A stretch of DNA of 55,759 nucleotides. It comes from Sporosarcina sp. D27 (GTDB lineage Bacteria > Bacillota > Bacilli > Bacillales_A > Planococcaceae). The notes below the pieces were generated by a model that had not been told where the DNA came from, did no database searches, and saw only the letters and a list, made by a program, of their open reading frames with translations. The translations under genes and the position numbers were made by a program. How positions within the stretch are numbered: the stretch's first letter is position 1; every line of letters starts with the position of its first letter. Below, piece after piece: positions 46,010 through 55,742 of this stretch. The stretch is from NCBI RefSeq assembly GCF_000586555.1, contig NZ_AZUC01000017.1, positions 1 through 55,759 of the forward strand, read 5' to 3'.

Positions 46010-49000
46010 TTAGAATGTAACCATCTCCTGAACAACAAGTTGCGGCTTGCCATTTCTCACTTCCACCGTACCTTGAAATACGAGCAATGACTGCTCTTTC
46101 AGCTCACTGCTACAGACCGCATATTGTTTAGGGAATAACGTACATGAAATCTCTCCAGTCTCATCCTGTAATTCTAGAAAAGCCATTGCTTCTCCTTTTT
46201 TTGTCCGAATCCGCTTCACTTCCAACACCATCCCTGCCAGTACTACCTTAGTTCCAGATGACTTTTCAAGGACGTCTGCGATCGGATTCGATTTAGTAGT
46301 TAGTTGCTTTTTAAAAGAAGCAATTGGATGTTCGGATAAGTAGAATCCTAGTGTTTCTTTTTCATAGTCAAGTCGTTGCATATCAGACATCGTTCCACCT
46401 GGACTATATTTAGGACTCGCCATCCCTTTCATCAACCCTGCTAGCAAGTCTGTTTCATCAGAAGACGGTCTTACAAAGAGCGCATGTTTTCGTGCAGCTT
46501 CTATTGTTGCGAGCAACACTTCGCGTGTTTGACCGAATTCGTCCAACGCACCAGACTTTACGAGTGGCGGAATTGTTTTTTCAGTGAAGTTCTCTGCCCC
46601 GAGTGCAACAGACAAGTCAAACAGAGTCTTCAGCGTCACTCCCTGCTGTCGCGCTCGTTTCAAGGATGTATAAAATGGATAACTGATTCCTTTTACTGCG
46701 CTCAATCCAAGTCGGATTGATCCATTTTCAGTTACCGCTGACCAGTTACTTTTTGTAATCGAAGGGCCAAGAACAGGGATTCCCTTCGCTTTCACATCAC
46801 GCATAATTTCCATCGTCTTTTCCGGGGAACCCGCTAACACGGAAAGACATCCTGCATAAAAGTATTCCGGTTTGTTCGCCTTTAAGTACGCAAGCTGGTA
46901 GGAAATCAACGAATAAGCAACCGCATGACTCTTCGGGAATCCATAATCAGCAAACTTTACAATTAGCTCATAAATATCACCTGCAATACTTTTAGGGAAA
47001 CCGTTTCTCTGTGCACTTTCTGTAAAATGGACGCGTTCCTCCATTAGTACATCTCGTTTCTTTTTACTGATTGCACGTCGTAACAAATCCGCTTCCCCTA
47101 GAGTAAATCCTGCGATTTGAACGGCTATCCGCAAAATCTGTTCTTGGTAAACAATAATGCCATACGTCTCTTTTAAAATTGGCTCCAGAGCGGGATGCAT
47201 GTAGTGAATCGGCTCCAGTCCTTTCTTCCTCCTGCTATATAGTGGAATGTTTTCCATTGGACCAGGTCGGTATAAGGCATTGATGGCATAGATATCTTCA
47301 AAAGCATCCGGTGAAATTTCGCGGAGTGCTTTGCGCATGCCCGGTGATTCAAACTGAAAGACTCCTAACATGTCCCCTTTTCGGAACAACTCCAATGTCC
47401 GTTCATCATGAAGCGGGATTGTATCTAGTGAGAGGTCCTCCCCTGTTTCAAATCGAATCATTTTACGTATCCTGTCAAGCAAAGTCAAATTACGCAAGCC
47501 AAGAAAGTCCATTTTCAGAAGTCCGGCTTCTTCCGAGTCATTCATAGCCCACTGCGTTAAATAGATGGAATCTCCTCCACTTTGTAACGGAACGGTTTCG
47601 ACGAGCGGCGTTGGCGAAAGTATGACCCCTGCGGCGTGTGTAGAAGCATTTCTAGGTAACCCCTCTAGCGCGAGAGATACCGTATACCAGCGAGCACGCA
47701 CTTCATCTTGTTCAATCCAAGTTTGCAGCTGTGACGATTGACTCACCTTCTCTTGAAGAGTTCTCCCTGGAGCATCAGACAACATTTTAGATAGGGAAGT
47801 CATATCTTCGTTCGAAAATCCAAATACCCTCGCTGTATTGCGTGCAACAGATTTAGCAGATAATGTACCGAACGTTATTATTTGGGCGACATGTGCTTTC
47901 CCGTATTTTTGCGCAACATACTCTACAACTTCCATTCTTCGTGTATCAGCAAAATCGACGTCAATATCTGGCATCGTCACTCTACTTTTATTTAAAAACC
48001 GCTCAAAAATCAGCCCATATTTCAAGGGGTCTACAGCAGTAATCCCAAGCGAAAATGCAACGAGTGATCCCGCAGAGGACCCTCGGCCAGGCCCAACTTC
48101 AATGTCCTTCTGTTTTGCATAAGCAATGAAGTCTTCTACGATTAAGAAATAATCTTGATATCCCATTTCTACGATGACATCCAATTCGTACCGAAGTCGT
48201 TCCTCGTACGCACTGGAAATCTGATCTAATCTTTTTTGCAACCCTTTCCTACAATGGATTTCAAGCAGTTGTGCTGCCGTCATCTTTTCACCAACAGGAA
48301 ATTCCGGCATGAGTAAATGCTTTTCTGGCAATTGGACATTGCAACCTAATAACATTTCTACCGCCTTTTCAAGCCAGTGCTCTTTGCCTACAAACCATTG
48401 TTCCAATTCTTGTTGCTCAGGCACATAAGCGTCTATGTATAGATTTTCAGGACGAGCTGGATCATTCAGTTTGTAGCCATCGCGAATCGCTTGCGCTGTC
48501 TCGAAACTGAATGCGTCTTGAGGATCGATGAATCTAGCTTCACTACATGCAACAATGGTAAGACCTTCTGAAGCCGCCAGTTGTTCAATAGCGGTTTCTT
48601 CAGGATGTATGACTCCAGCGGGGCGTGCGATGCCTATATGTAGATCTTCAGTTTTACATTGCATTTTCAATCGTTGGATCGTTTCTTCAGTTCGGATTTC
48701 GTTCCAAGAGGGGTCTGTAAGCGGGAAAATGACGGCGCAGTTCGCAGTATAGGATTTCAACCATTTTTCAGGTAAGTTTTCAGCGTCTCGTGTTGAGGCA
48801 GCACTACTTATCTTTAATATCTGACGAAACCCCAATTCGTTTTTAGCATAGATGTAACAAAGTGGCGTTTCTCCAGTCGGTAGTTCTATCTTTACAGAAA
48901 GCCCAATGACTGGGTGAATGCCATACTTTGTCATCACTTTCCAAAACGAACGGATTCCAGAAAGAGTCGAATTCACTATTGCAGCCGAAACAGCCCCTCT

Positions 49001-49090
49001 TCTTTGTAGAAGAGGAGCCAATCGGTCAAGCTTTATTATGCCGTTGAGTAAGTCGGCTCCTGTAATAATTTGCGGATAAACAAGCTTCAT
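46010..49090 (-). CDS. dnaE: DNA polymerase III subunit alpha, DnaE type, with degenerate PHP domain
   Basis: 1026 aa. Polymerase core with VGPGRGSSAGSLVAFSLG and the acidic motif PDIDVDF (374-380), GFPKSHAVAYSLISYQLAYL, an HhH region and a C-terminal OB fold (about 940-1025). In Firmicutes DnaE extends RNA primers before PolC takes over. The N-terminal PHP domain has lost its metal ligands: where B. subtilis has, from memory, VHSGYSLLNS and TDDHVMYG, this protein has IITGADLLNG and VNSTLSGI. The protein is about 90 residues shorter than B. subtilis DnaE. nrnA lies 18 nt upstream. Confidence 0.93.
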   Translation of the reverse strand: MKLVYPQIITGADLLNGIIKLDRLAPLLQRRGAVSAAIVNSTLSGIRSFWKVMTKYGIHPVIGLSVKIELPTGETPLCYIYAKNELGFRQILKISSAASTRDAENLPEKWLKSYTANCAVIFPLTDPSWNEIRTEETIQRLKMQCKTEDLHIGIARPAGVIHPEETAIEQLAASEGLTIVACSEARFIDPQDAFSFETAQAIRDGYKLNDPARPENLYIDAYVPEQQELEQWFVGKEHWLEKAVEMLLGCNVQLPEKHLLMPEFPVGEKMTAAQLLEIHCRKGLQKRLDQISSAYEERLRYELDVIVEMGYQDYFLIVEDFIAYAKQKDIEVGPGRGSSAGSLVAFSLGITAVDPLKYGLIFERFLNKSRVTMPDIDVDFADTRRMEVVEYVAQKYGKAHVAQIITFGTLSAKSVARNTARVFGFSNEDMTSLSKMLSDAPGRTLQEKVSQSSQLQTWIEQDEVRARWYTVSLALEGLPRNASTHAAGVILSPTPLVETVPLQSGGDSIYLTQWAMNDSEEAGLLKMDFLGLRNLTLLDRIRKMIRFETGEDLSLDTIPLHDERTLELFRKGDMLGVFQFESPGMRKALREISPDAFEDIYAINALYRPGPMENIPLYSRRKKGLEPIHYMHPALEPILKETYGIIVYQEQILRIAVQIAGFTLGEADLLRRAISKKKRDVLMEERVHFTESAQRNGFPKSIAGDIYELIVKFADYGFPKSHAVAYSLISYQLAYLKANKPEYFYAGCLSVLAGSPEKTMEIMRDVKAKGIPVLGPSITKSNWSAVTENGSIRLGLSAVKGISYPFYTSLKRARQQGVTLKTLFDLSVALGAENFTEKTIPPLVKSGALDEFGQTREVLLATIEAARKHALFVRPSSDETDLLAGLMKGMASPKYSPGGTMSDMQRLDYEKETLGFYLSEHPIASFKKQLTTKSNPIADVLEKSSGTKVVLAGMVLEVKRIRTKKGEAMAFLELQDETGEISCTLFPKQYAVCSSELKEQSLLVFQGTVEVRNGKPQLVVQEMVTF

Positions 49091-49108
49091 TGTCTATCCC
49101 TCCATTCA

Positions 49109-50050
49109 CTAGTTACGCGCACATAACTTTTGTACTTTCTGAATCACTTCATCGGCTTCTTCCCAAGTTCTTACAGAGGCACCTGCAGCAAGCGGATGTC
49201 CGCCACCCCCGTATTCAGCAGCCAAACCATTGATCACAATTCCTTTAGAACGCAATCGAACACGAATTTGGTCTTCTTCTTCGACAAATATTAACCAGGC
49301 AGAGATGCCTTTTACATCTCCAAGTGAACTTACGAGTGAAGACGTTTCTTCTGCTTTTACATCAAATTCATCCAAGATTGTTTTTTTAAGTTTAATAAAA
49401 GCTGCTCCATTTTCATCGATCGTGAAATTTTGGTACACGTACCCTTGCAAGTGAAGCAGATTTCTTTCAACTTCGTACATGCCTGCAAAAATTTGCTGAC
49501 GGTCAAAGTTGTATTTGATCAATTCACTAGCAATTTCAAACGTTTTACCCGTCGCACTTGGATACATGAATCTTCCTGTATCACCGACAATTCCGGCAAA
49601 TAGTAGTCTTGCAGATTCATCTGGAAGCTTCCATCCTTTAACGTCTCTTCCTTCAGCGAATAATTCGTAAATCATTTCCGAACAAGAACTCGCGTGTGTA
49701 TCAATCCATAATACATCTCCATAGGGATCCACATTCGGATGATGGTCGATCTTAGCTAAGAAGCTCCCTTTTTTGTAAGACTGTCCATCCACTCGCTCGG
49801 TGTTTGCTGTATCTGTCACAATGACTAACGCACCTTCATACATGTCATCGGATACGGGATCTTGTCCAGCCATAAATGACAACTGGCCATCATCACTTCC
49901 TGTCGCGTAGACGTTTTTGTTGGGATAATTCGCTTGTATTAACTTCTTTAAGCCTACCTGTGATCCAAATGCATCGGGATCGGGGCGGACGTGCCTATGA
50001 ATAATAATGGTGGAATACTGTTCAATTGTGTCAATGATTTGTCTTTTCAT
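49109..50050 (-). CDS. nrnA: Bifunctional oligoribonuclease / pAp phosphatase NrnA
   Basis: 313 aa, DHH/DHHA1 phosphoesterase. Motifs: RHVRPDPDAFGSQ, TDTANTERV, KIDHHPN (the DHH triad) and the C-terminal GGGGHPLAAG of DHHA1. It degrades nanoRNAs and converts pAp to AMP in Bacillus (YtqI). It precedes dnaE on the same strand, 18 nt apart. ATG at 50050 has GGAGGAAATG upstream. Confidence 0.94.
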   Translation of the reverse strand: MKRQIIDTIEQYSTIIIHRHVRPDPDAFGSQVGLKKLIQANYPNKNVYATGSDDGQLSFMAGQDPVSDDMYEGALVIVTDTANTERVDGQSYKKGSFLAKIDHHPNVDPYGDVLWIDTHASSCSEMIYELFAEGRDVKGWKLPDESARLLFAGIVGDTGRFMYPSATGKTFEIASELIKYNFDRQQIFAGMYEVERNLLHLQGYVYQNFTIDENGAAFIKLKKTILDEFDVKAEETSSLVSSLGDVKGISAWLIFVEEEDQIRVRLRSKGIVINGLAAEYGGGGHPLAAGASVRTWEEADEVIQKVQKLCARN

Positions 50051-50147
50051 TTTTCATTTCCTCCGTTATTTAAAGAATTACGGTCGCATTTGAGTTGTAA
50101 AGCCGCTACAATAGAGGAAGTGCTGGATTCTTTTGGAGGGCTATGCT

Positions 50148-50468
50148 TTGAAGACTTTAAATTTTGTACTTGTATTCTTTATTATTGCTTCGGCAGTATT
50201 CTATTTTTACTTTAAAACTCGACAGTTCCGGACAAGCCAGGTATTTCCTATTCGAAAAAAGATGTTTTCATCGAGAGCAGGAATGTTTTTAGGACTCCTG
50301 CTAGTCTCTTTCGGAATCAATCAGCTGTTGCTGTTTGGAGGGGTGACGACTTACGTGATCTCTGGAATCTTCATCATACTTGGAGGTTATGTATCCATCT
50401 TTAACCGGAAAGCCGTTCAGTATTACAACCAATTCGTGGACGAAGAAACAGAATTGAACAAGCGCTGA
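50148..50468 (+). CDS. ytpI: YtpI family small membrane protein, TTG start
   Basis: 106 aa. Three hydrophobic segments (about 4-22, 45-63, 67-85) and the family phrase LLVSFGINQLLLFG. Function unknown; YtpI-like proteins are common in Bacillales. The start is TTG at 50148, 7 nt after GGAGGG. A TTG five codons earlier lies on the binding site itself, and the only ATG between them opens the three-codon frame ATGCTTTGA in another frame. Its stop codon is inside the stem of the following terminator. Divergent from nrnA. Confidence 0.85.
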   Translation: MKTLNFVLVFFIIASAVFYFYFKTRQFRTSQVFPIRKKMFSSRAGMFLGLLLVSFGINQLLLFGGVTTYVISGIFIILGGYVSIFNRKAVQYYNQFVDEETELNKR

Positions 50469-50491
50469 TGCCTATGCATCAGCGTTTTTTT
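50463..50491 (+). terminator. Terminator of ytpI
   Basis: CGCTGATGC (50463-50471) pairs perfectly with GCATCAGCG (50476-50484), loop CTAT, followed by seven T. Confidence 0.93.
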
Positions 50492-51797
50492 ATCGTTCCA
50501 ACAACTGATAAGTAACTAGCGATTTGCCGATCATTTCACCTTCTGCATACAACGAAATTTCCATTTTCACGACCCGTCGACTCATATGCAAAATTTCGGG
50601 TTCAACCGTTACCTTACTCCCAAGCTGTACATGTCTCATAAAATAGATCGATAAATTCTCAGGAACACTTTCTCCACGCTTATAAAGCTTGATGGCACGG
50701 TTACCTGTTTCCGCTAGCAACGTAGTCAATGCACCATAAGACAAAGAGCCAAGCTGATTGGTCATCTGAGGGATCACTTCAAAAATTACGTTTTGAGGAT
50801 TTTCTGTATCAGAGTGCATTTGATTTTTCACAATATCATCGATGGTTTGACCTTGTTGTGGTTGTCGTTGCGCCAATTGAAAAGCTTTCAGAACATCTTG
50901 TCGGCTAATGACACCATCCAACAGGCCTGTTTCCGTTACGACTGGGAGCAAATCGATACCTTCCCACACCATAATGTGACCAGCTGAAGCAACACTCATC
51001 TTTCCAGTCGCTGTAATTGGTGAGGCTGTCATGACCTTTCCAAGCGGTTCGGATTCCAGTTTTCCAACGACATCTTTAGACGTGACCATACCTACTACTT
51101 TCCCATTCCGCTCAATGACTGGAAAAGCAGAGTGGGAAGTTCTTTGGCTCAATTCGTTAAATTGACCAACCGTCTCTTGAATGAACAACGTTGAAGTATT
51201 TGAAAGTTGGTGCTGGATATCTTCTACGAGAAGGATATCCTTCTCAATCATCTGGTCGGATATCGCACGATTCAGCATGGTTGCGACAGTAAACGAATCA
51301 TAACTGGTCGTGATGACCGGCAAATCGAGTGAATTAGCAAGCTCTTTCACTTCATCCGTCGTATCAAAACCACCTGTTACAAGAACCGCTGCCCCTTCGC
51401 TGATTGCTAATTGGTGTGCTTTTTGGCGATTTCCCACAATGAGCAAGCTTCCTGCGTCAATATAACGTCGAATATCATCCAGTTGCATCGCACCAATCAG
51501 GAATTTAGTCAGCGTTTTATGTAAGCCTCCGCTACCGCCTAGTACACTACCATCCACAATATTCACAACTTCAGCGAACGTCAGTCGTTCAATATTCTCT
51601 TTTTTCTTCTTTTCGATACGCACTGTACCGACACGCTCGATTGTATTTACAAGTTTGTTATTTTCCGCTTCCTTAATCGCTCGGTAAGCTGTTCCTTCAC
51701 TTACTGTGAGCGCTCTTGCAATTTGCCGTACTGAAATCTTCTCACCAACAGCGAGCTCTTCAATGTGGCGCAAAATCTGTTCATGCTTTGTCGACAT
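50490..51797 (-). CDS. ytoI: YtoI-like CBS/DRTGG/hot-dog regulatory protein
   Basis: 435 aa. Order: winged helix-turn-helix (about 1-60, ISVRQIARALTVSEGTAYRA), DRTGG domain (about 75-185), two CBS repeats (about 190-310, with AFPVIERNGKVVGMVTSKDVV) and a C-terminal hot-dog thioesterase-like domain (about 330-435). The make-up suggests a nucleotide-sensing DNA-binding protein linked to acyl-thioester metabolism; no function is established that I know. ATG at 51797 follows AAAAAGGTG; a GTG three codons earlier lies within that site. Confidence 0.85.
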   Translation of the reverse strand: MSTKHEQILRHIEELAVGEKISVRQIARALTVSEGTAYRAIKEAENNKLVNTIERVGTVRIEKKKKENIERLTFAEVVNIVDGSVLGGSGGLHKTLTKFLIGAMQLDDIRRYIDAGSLLIVGNRQKAHQLAISEGAAVLVTGGFDTTDEVKELANSLDLPVITTSYDSFTVATMLNRAISDQMIEKDILLVEDIQHQLSNTSTLFIQETVGQFNELSQRTSHSAFPVIERNGKVVGMVTSKDVVGKLESEPLGKVMTASPITATGKMSVASAGHIMVWEGIDLLPVVTETGLLDGVISRQDVLKAFQLAQRQPQQGQTIDDIVKNQMHSDTENPQNVIFEVIPQMTNQLGSLSYGALTTLLAETGNRAIKLYKRGESVPENLSIYFMRHVQLGSKVTVEPEILHMSRRVVKMEISLYAEGEMIGKSLVTYQLLER

Positions 51798-51847
51798 TGC
51801 ATTCACCTTTTTCTATGTATGCCTTTCTTCAGTTTACCATAAATCCA

Positions 51848-51893
51848 TAAAAAATAACCGAGCTGAAAGAGATTTATCTCTGCCAGCCCAGTT
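51848..51893 (-). terminator. Terminator of ytkL
   Basis: On the minus strand GCTGG-CAGAGA pairs with TCTCTTTCAGC (one bulge per side) around TAAA, followed by GGTTATTTTTT. Confidence 0.7.
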
Positions 51894-51896
51894 GAC

Positions 51897-52577
51897 TCAA
51901 ATCCGGGTCACATCTCCCGCCTCCATCACAAGAACTTCATAGTCTTTCACAAGTTTTTTGAAGTCTTCAGGATCTTGAACGATTGGTGGAAATGTATTGT
52001 AATGTACTGGCACTGTCAGCTTCGGAGAGAGAAGTTCCACCGCATATGCAGCATCTTCAGGTCCCATCGTAAAGTTATCACCTATTGGTAAAAATGCGAT
52101 ATCGATTGCATGACGCTTGCCAATTAGCTCCATATCTCCAAATAGAGACGTGTCCCCTGCGTGGTAAATCGTTTTTCCTTCTGCCATAAACAGAATTCCT
52201 GCAGGCATTCCCATATAAATCAGCTGTTGGTCATCTGTTGTATACGATGAGCTATGAAACGCTTTCGTGAACTTCACTGTTCCAAAATCGAATTCACAAG
52301 CTCCTCCGATGTTCATGCCGTGGGTTTCTAGACCTTGCCAGCCTAGCCATACCGCAAGTTCGTTCGGCGCTACAACTAATGCCCCACTCGCTTTTGCAAT
52401 CTCAATCGTATCGCCCACATGATCATTGTGTCCATGAGTCAGCAAGATGACGTCTGGTTTTTCGTTCGCCACGACTAAATCCGTCAAATCATTTCCTGTA
52501 ATATAAGGATCGATCAAAATCACCTTGTTGTTTGTTTTAATCTTAACGATTGAGTGTCCGTGATAAGAAATTTCCAT
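51897..52577 (-). CDS. ytkL: Metallo-beta-lactamase-fold hydrolase YtkL (UPF0173)
   Basis: 226 aa. The metal motif HGHNDHVGD (HxHxDH), plus YHAGDTSLF and PVHYNTFP, complete the zinc site of the metallo-beta-lactamase fold. The UPF0173 substrate is unknown. ATG at 52577 lies 11 nt after GGAGG; a GTG six codons earlier sits in the binding site. Its own terminator follows, and it is divergent from the Xaa-Pro peptidase gene. Confidence 0.9.
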   Translation of the reverse strand: MEISYHGHSIVKIKTNNKVILIDPYITGNDLTDLVVANEKPDVILLTHGHNDHVGDTIEIAKASGALVVAPNELAVWLGWQGLETHGMNIGGACEFDFGTVKFTKAFHSSSYTTDDQQLIYMGMPAGILFMAEGKTIYHAGDTSLFGDMELIGKRHAIDIAFLPIGDNFTMGPEDAAYAVELLSPKLTVPVHYNTFPPIVQDPEDFKKLVKDYEVLVMEAGDVTRI

Positions 52578-52650
52578 TGGATTTGACACCTCCACTTATT
52601 GTTCTATCCTTTTTATCAATTCGTGAAACCATATGTAAACCCTCTTTTTT

Positions 52651-52659
52651 TGGTATGAT
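52651..52659 (+). promoter_or_regulatory. Putative promoter of the Xaa-Pro peptidase gene
   Basis: TGGTATGAT is an extended -10 box, 27 nt before the ATG. No good -35 is seen. Confidence 0.45.
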
Positions 52660-52686
52660 AGATAAGTGAATTAAGGAGGATTAATC

Positions 52687-53781
52687 ATGACAAAACTTAA
52701 ATCGATTCAGCAGTATTTACAGGACAACAATGTAGAAGCAGCATTCGTAACTACACCTGATAACGTGTTTTACGTATCAGGCTTTAGCAGCGACCCCCAC
52801 GAGCGGCTTCTAGGTGTGATGATTTTTAAAGACGCAGAACCTTTCATCGTCTGTCCACTCATGGAAGTTCCTGATGTGAAATCTGCAGGCTGGACTTTTG
52901 GAACAGTCGGTTACGAAGACACAGATGACGCTTGGGAGTTTGTTCAAGCTGAAGTGAAACGCAAAGTGAGCGAACTTAATACGATTGCAATTGAGAAATC
53001 ACATCTTACTGTCGAGCGTTTGGAACGTATGGAAGAACTCTTCCCAACAGCTCAATTCTCTCGTCTGGATGAACAATTGAATACAATGCGGAGTCATAAG
53101 GACGCATCAGAACTCCAACTACTACGTGAAGCAGCAAAATTAGCAGACTACGCGATTGAAGTGGCGTGTGAGAATATTGCTGAAGGTGTCACTGAACTGG
53201 AACTTCAAACAGCAATCGAGTTTGCGTTGAAGAAAAAAGGCGTCCAGAAGATGTCGTTCGACACAACTGTTTTATCAGGTCCGAAAACCGCATCTCCGCA
53301 CGGAACTCCAGGAGAACGCAAAATCCAAAAAGGAGATTTTGTGTTAATGGATCTTGGAGTTGTGCATAAAGGGTATTGTTCAGATATTACTAGAACGGTT
53401 TCGTTTGGCGAACCATCTGCTGAACAGCTTAGTATTTACGAAGCAGTACGTTTTGCAAATCAGGCAGCCATCGATCTTGTAAAGCCAGGAGTTCGTGCAA
53501 GTGAGCTTGATAAAGCTGCACGCGAAGTGATTACGAAAGCCGGGTATGGAGAGTACTTCACACACCGACTAGGACATGGCCTTGGTATTTCTGTTCACGA
53601 ATTCCCTTCAATCCATGGCGCCAACGACTTCCAACTTGAAGAAGGCATGGTCTTCACAATTGAACCAGGTATCTACAACTCAGCAATTACTGGCGTTCGT
53701 ATTGAAGATGACGTCGTCGTTACAGCGGACGGTATCGAGGTATTAACGAAGTTCCCGAAAGAGCTTAAAATTATTAAGTAA
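52687..53781 (+). CDS. Xaa-Pro dipeptidase/aminopeptidase, M24B family
   Basis: 364 aa. N-terminal creatinase-like domain (about 1-130) and C-terminal pita-bread domain with the five metal ligands: Asp in LMDLGVVHKG, Asp in CSDITRTV, His in RLGHGLG, Glu in FTIEPG and Glu in RIEDDV. It removes the residue before proline in peptides. No signal peptide, so cytoplasmic. ATG follows AAGGAGGA. Single-gene unit with a bidirectional terminator. Homologues are called PapA/PapB (YqhT/YkvY); I cannot tell which. Confidence 0.93.
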   Translation: MTKLKSIQQYLQDNNVEAAFVTTPDNVFYVSGFSSDPHERLLGVMIFKDAEPFIVCPLMEVPDVKSAGWTFGTVGYEDTDDAWEFVQAEVKRKVSELNTIAIEKSHLTVERLERMEELFPTAQFSRLDEQLNTMRSHKDASELQLLREAAKLADYAIEVACENIAEGVTELELQTAIEFALKKKGVQKMSFDTTVLSGPKTASPHGTPGERKIQKGDFVLMDLGVVHKGYCSDITRTVSFGEPSAEQLSIYEAVRFANQAAIDLVKPGVRASELDKAAREVITKAGYGEYFTHRLGHGLGISVHEFPSIHGANDFQLEEGMVFTIEPGIYNSAITGVRIEDDVVVTADGIEVLTKFPKELKIIK

Positions 53782-53785
53782 ATAG

Positions 53786-53821
53786 AAGAAGCAGAGGCTT
53801 AACTTACAGCCTCTGCTTCTT
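53786..53821. terminator. Bidirectional terminator between the peptidase gene and ald
   Basis: A perfect 14-bp stem (AAGAAGCAGAGGCT with AGCCTCTGCTTCTT) has an 8-nt loop. T-rich tails on both strands. Confidence 0.9.
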
Positions 53822-53835
53822 TGTTTATAGTATTC

Positions 53836-54954
53836 TTATCGACTCAACAAAGATTGAGCAGATACATATTCAATTGCCTGCGCATCTGAAACTGCTTGAT
53901 ACGTCAAGTAACCTTCTAGCGTGTTAACACCTTTTAACAAAGCGTCGTTGTCCAAGCAAGCCTGCTTGTACCCTTTGTTCGCAATTTGTAGTGCGTAAGG
54001 AACCGTAACGTTTGTAAGTGCCATTGTAGAGGTACGTGGCACAGCACCCGGCATATTTGCAACAGCGTAGTGCACGACACCAAATTTTTCATATGTCGGA
54101 TCGTCGTGAGTTGTAATGCGATCGGAAGTTTCAAAGATTCCTCCTTGGTCAATCGCAATATCCACAAGTACAGAACCTGGTGACATCGATTTAACCATCT
54201 CTTCGCTTACAAGTTTAGGTGCACGAGCTCCAGGGATAAGCACACAACCTATTACTAGATCCGCATCTTTAACGGACGTTGCAATATTGAATGGATTCGA
54301 TACTAGTGTTTGAACGTCATCTCCGAACAATTCATCCAGTTGACGAAGTCGTTCTACAGACAGATCAAGAACAGTAACACGAGCTCCCATACCAATCGCA
54401 ATGCGGGCTGCATTCGTTCCAGCTTGTCCTCCACCAATAACGGTTACGTTTCCACGTTGAACACCTGGCACGCCTGATAATAGAATTCCTTTTCCGCCTT
54501 CCATCTTCTCCAAGTACTGAGCTCCGATTTGTGTTGCCATACGTCCAGCTACTTCACTCATTGGTGCGAGTAGTGGCAACGAACGATTTGGTAATTGAAC
54601 CGTCTCGTAAGCAATCCCGATCACTTTGTTGTCGAGTAATGCCTTAGTTAACTCTACTTCGGAAGCAAGATGTAAATACGTGAACAAAATAAGACCTTCA
54701 CGGAAGTAACCATACTCTGACGAAACTGGTTCTTTTACTTTCATGACCATTTCTGCTGCCCACGCTTCAGCTGCAGTTTCAACAATTACTGCTCCAGCTT
54801 CACGATATTCTTCATCTGTAAAATTAGAGCCAATTCCTGCTAGTGTTTCGATAAGCACCTCGTGCCCCGCTGATTTCAAGTTGAATACCCCAGCTGGTGT
54901 CATTGCGACACGATTTTCGTTGTTTTTTATCTCTTTAGGTACTCCAATACGCAT
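53836..54954 (-). CDS. ald: Alanine dehydrogenase
   Basis: 372 aa. N-terminal [17 protein letters not shown], catalytic K74 and H95, NAD motif [15 protein letters not shown] and the segment [10 protein letters not shown]. It interconverts alanine with pyruvate and ammonia, used for growth on alanine and during sporulation in Bacillus. ATG has TGAGGAGGAA upstream. A candidate extended -10 box (TGCTACACT) lies at 55021-55029. Confidence 0.96.
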   Translation of the reverse strand: MRIGVPKEIKNNENRVAMTPAGVFNLKSAGHEVLIETLAGIGSNFTDEEYREAGAVIVETAAEAWAAEMVMKVKEPVSSEYGYFREGLILFTYLHLASEVELTKALLDNKVIGIAYETVQLPNRSLPLLAPMSEVAGRMATQIGAQYLEKMEGGKGILLSGVPGVQRGNVTVIGGGQAGTNAARIAIGMGARVTVLDLSVERLRQLDELFGDDVQTLVSNPFNIATSVKDADLVIGCVLIPGARAPKLVSEEMVKSMSPGSVLVDIAIDQGGIFETSDRITTHDDPTYEKFGVVHYAVANMPGAVPRTSTMALTNVTVPYALQIANKGYKQACLDNDALLKGVNTLEGYLTYQAVSDAQAIEYVSAQSLLSR

Positions 54955-55020
54955 AGTTAGTTCCTCCTCAATGAATGTGTCCGGCTGTCCAGTATGTACC
55001 GTTCAAACCTTTTCTCAATA

Positions 55021-55029
55021 AGTGTAGCA
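55021..55029 (-). promoter_or_regulatory. Candidate ald promoter
   Basis: TGCTACACT on the minus strand resembles an extended -10 box. The leader would be about 60 nt. No convincing -35. Confidence 0.35.
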
Positions 55030-55174
55030 GATAGCATCCTATTTTGCCGTACTTTTTGCATCGATAAACAAATATTTTTAATTTCCCGATTTTTGATGAT
55101 TAAGCAGGAATTATTATGAGATGTGTCGTATAGTACCTATAGAAGTATAATTTTAATGTAGGAGTGTGGTAACG

Positions 55175-55624
55175 ATGTCATTAATATATAACCAAATTAT
55201 TGTTGCGGTAGACGGATCAAAAGAGTCGGAATGGGCATTTAAAAAAGCGGTAGAAATTGCTAAGCGTAACGACGCTAATTTGAACCTCGTCAACATCATC
55301 GACACACGTTCGTACTCCGCTGTAGAGGCGTATGACCGTTCAATTGCTGAGCGGGCACAATCTTATGCTGTAGAGTTGCTGGAAGGATATAAAGAGCAGG
55401 CAGCAGCAGCTGGATTGACTCACGTGAATGTTATTGTGGAATATGGTTCACCTAAAACAATGATTCCTAGAGAGATCCCTAAAAAAATCGAAGCGGATCT
55501 AATCATTTGTGGAGCGACTGGATTAAACCCAGTAGAGCGCTTCCTAATCGGTAGTGTATCAGAGAACATTGTTCGTTCTGCAAAATGTGACGTACTCGTA
55601 GTCCGTACATCCGAAGGCGAATAA
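55175..55624 (+). CDS. Universal stress protein (UspA family)
   Basis: 149 aa. The N-terminal strand IIVAVDGSKESEWAF and the C-terminal ATP motif G-x2-G-x9-G-S (GATGLNPVERFLIGSVS) mark the ATP-binding class of Usp proteins. Role in stress or starvation is by family only. The ATG at 55175 is 10 nt from GGAG; a GTG three codons earlier is too close to it. TATAAT-like boxes lie at 55129-55134 (TATAGT) and 55146-55151. Two hairpins follow, the second a strong terminator. Confidence 0.9.
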   Translation: MSLIYNQIIVAVDGSKESEWAFKKAVEIAKRNDANLNLVNIIDTRSYSAVEAYDRSIAERAQSYAVELLEGYKEQAAAAGLTHVNVIVEYGSPKTMIPREIPKKIEADLIICGATGLNPVERFLIGSVSENIVRSAKCDVLVVRTSEGE

Positions 55625-55634
55625 CTAAAAAGAA

Positions 55635-55664
55635 AAGCGTCTTTCTCATACGAGAAAGACGCTT
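55635..55664. terminator. First hairpin after the universal stress gene
   Basis: A perfect 13-bp stem AAGCGTCTTTCTC/GAGAAAGACGCTT has a 4-nt loop. T-rich only on the minus strand, so it may serve a gene arriving from the right, or act with the next hairpin. Confidence 0.6.
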
Positions 55665-55665
55665 C

Positions 55666-55720
55666 AGACTGTAGATAAACTCCAGTAATCACGGGGTTTG
55701 CCTACAGTCTTTTTTCTTTT
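55666..55720 (+). terminator. Terminator of the universal stress gene, element related to 134-172
   Basis: AGACTGTAG (55666-55674) pairs with CTACAGTCT (55702-55710), and AAACTCC with GGGGTTT inside, followed by a T run. The parts recur near the left window end. Confidence 0.85.
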
Positions 55721-55742
55721 ACAATAGTATTAACTAGAAAAA

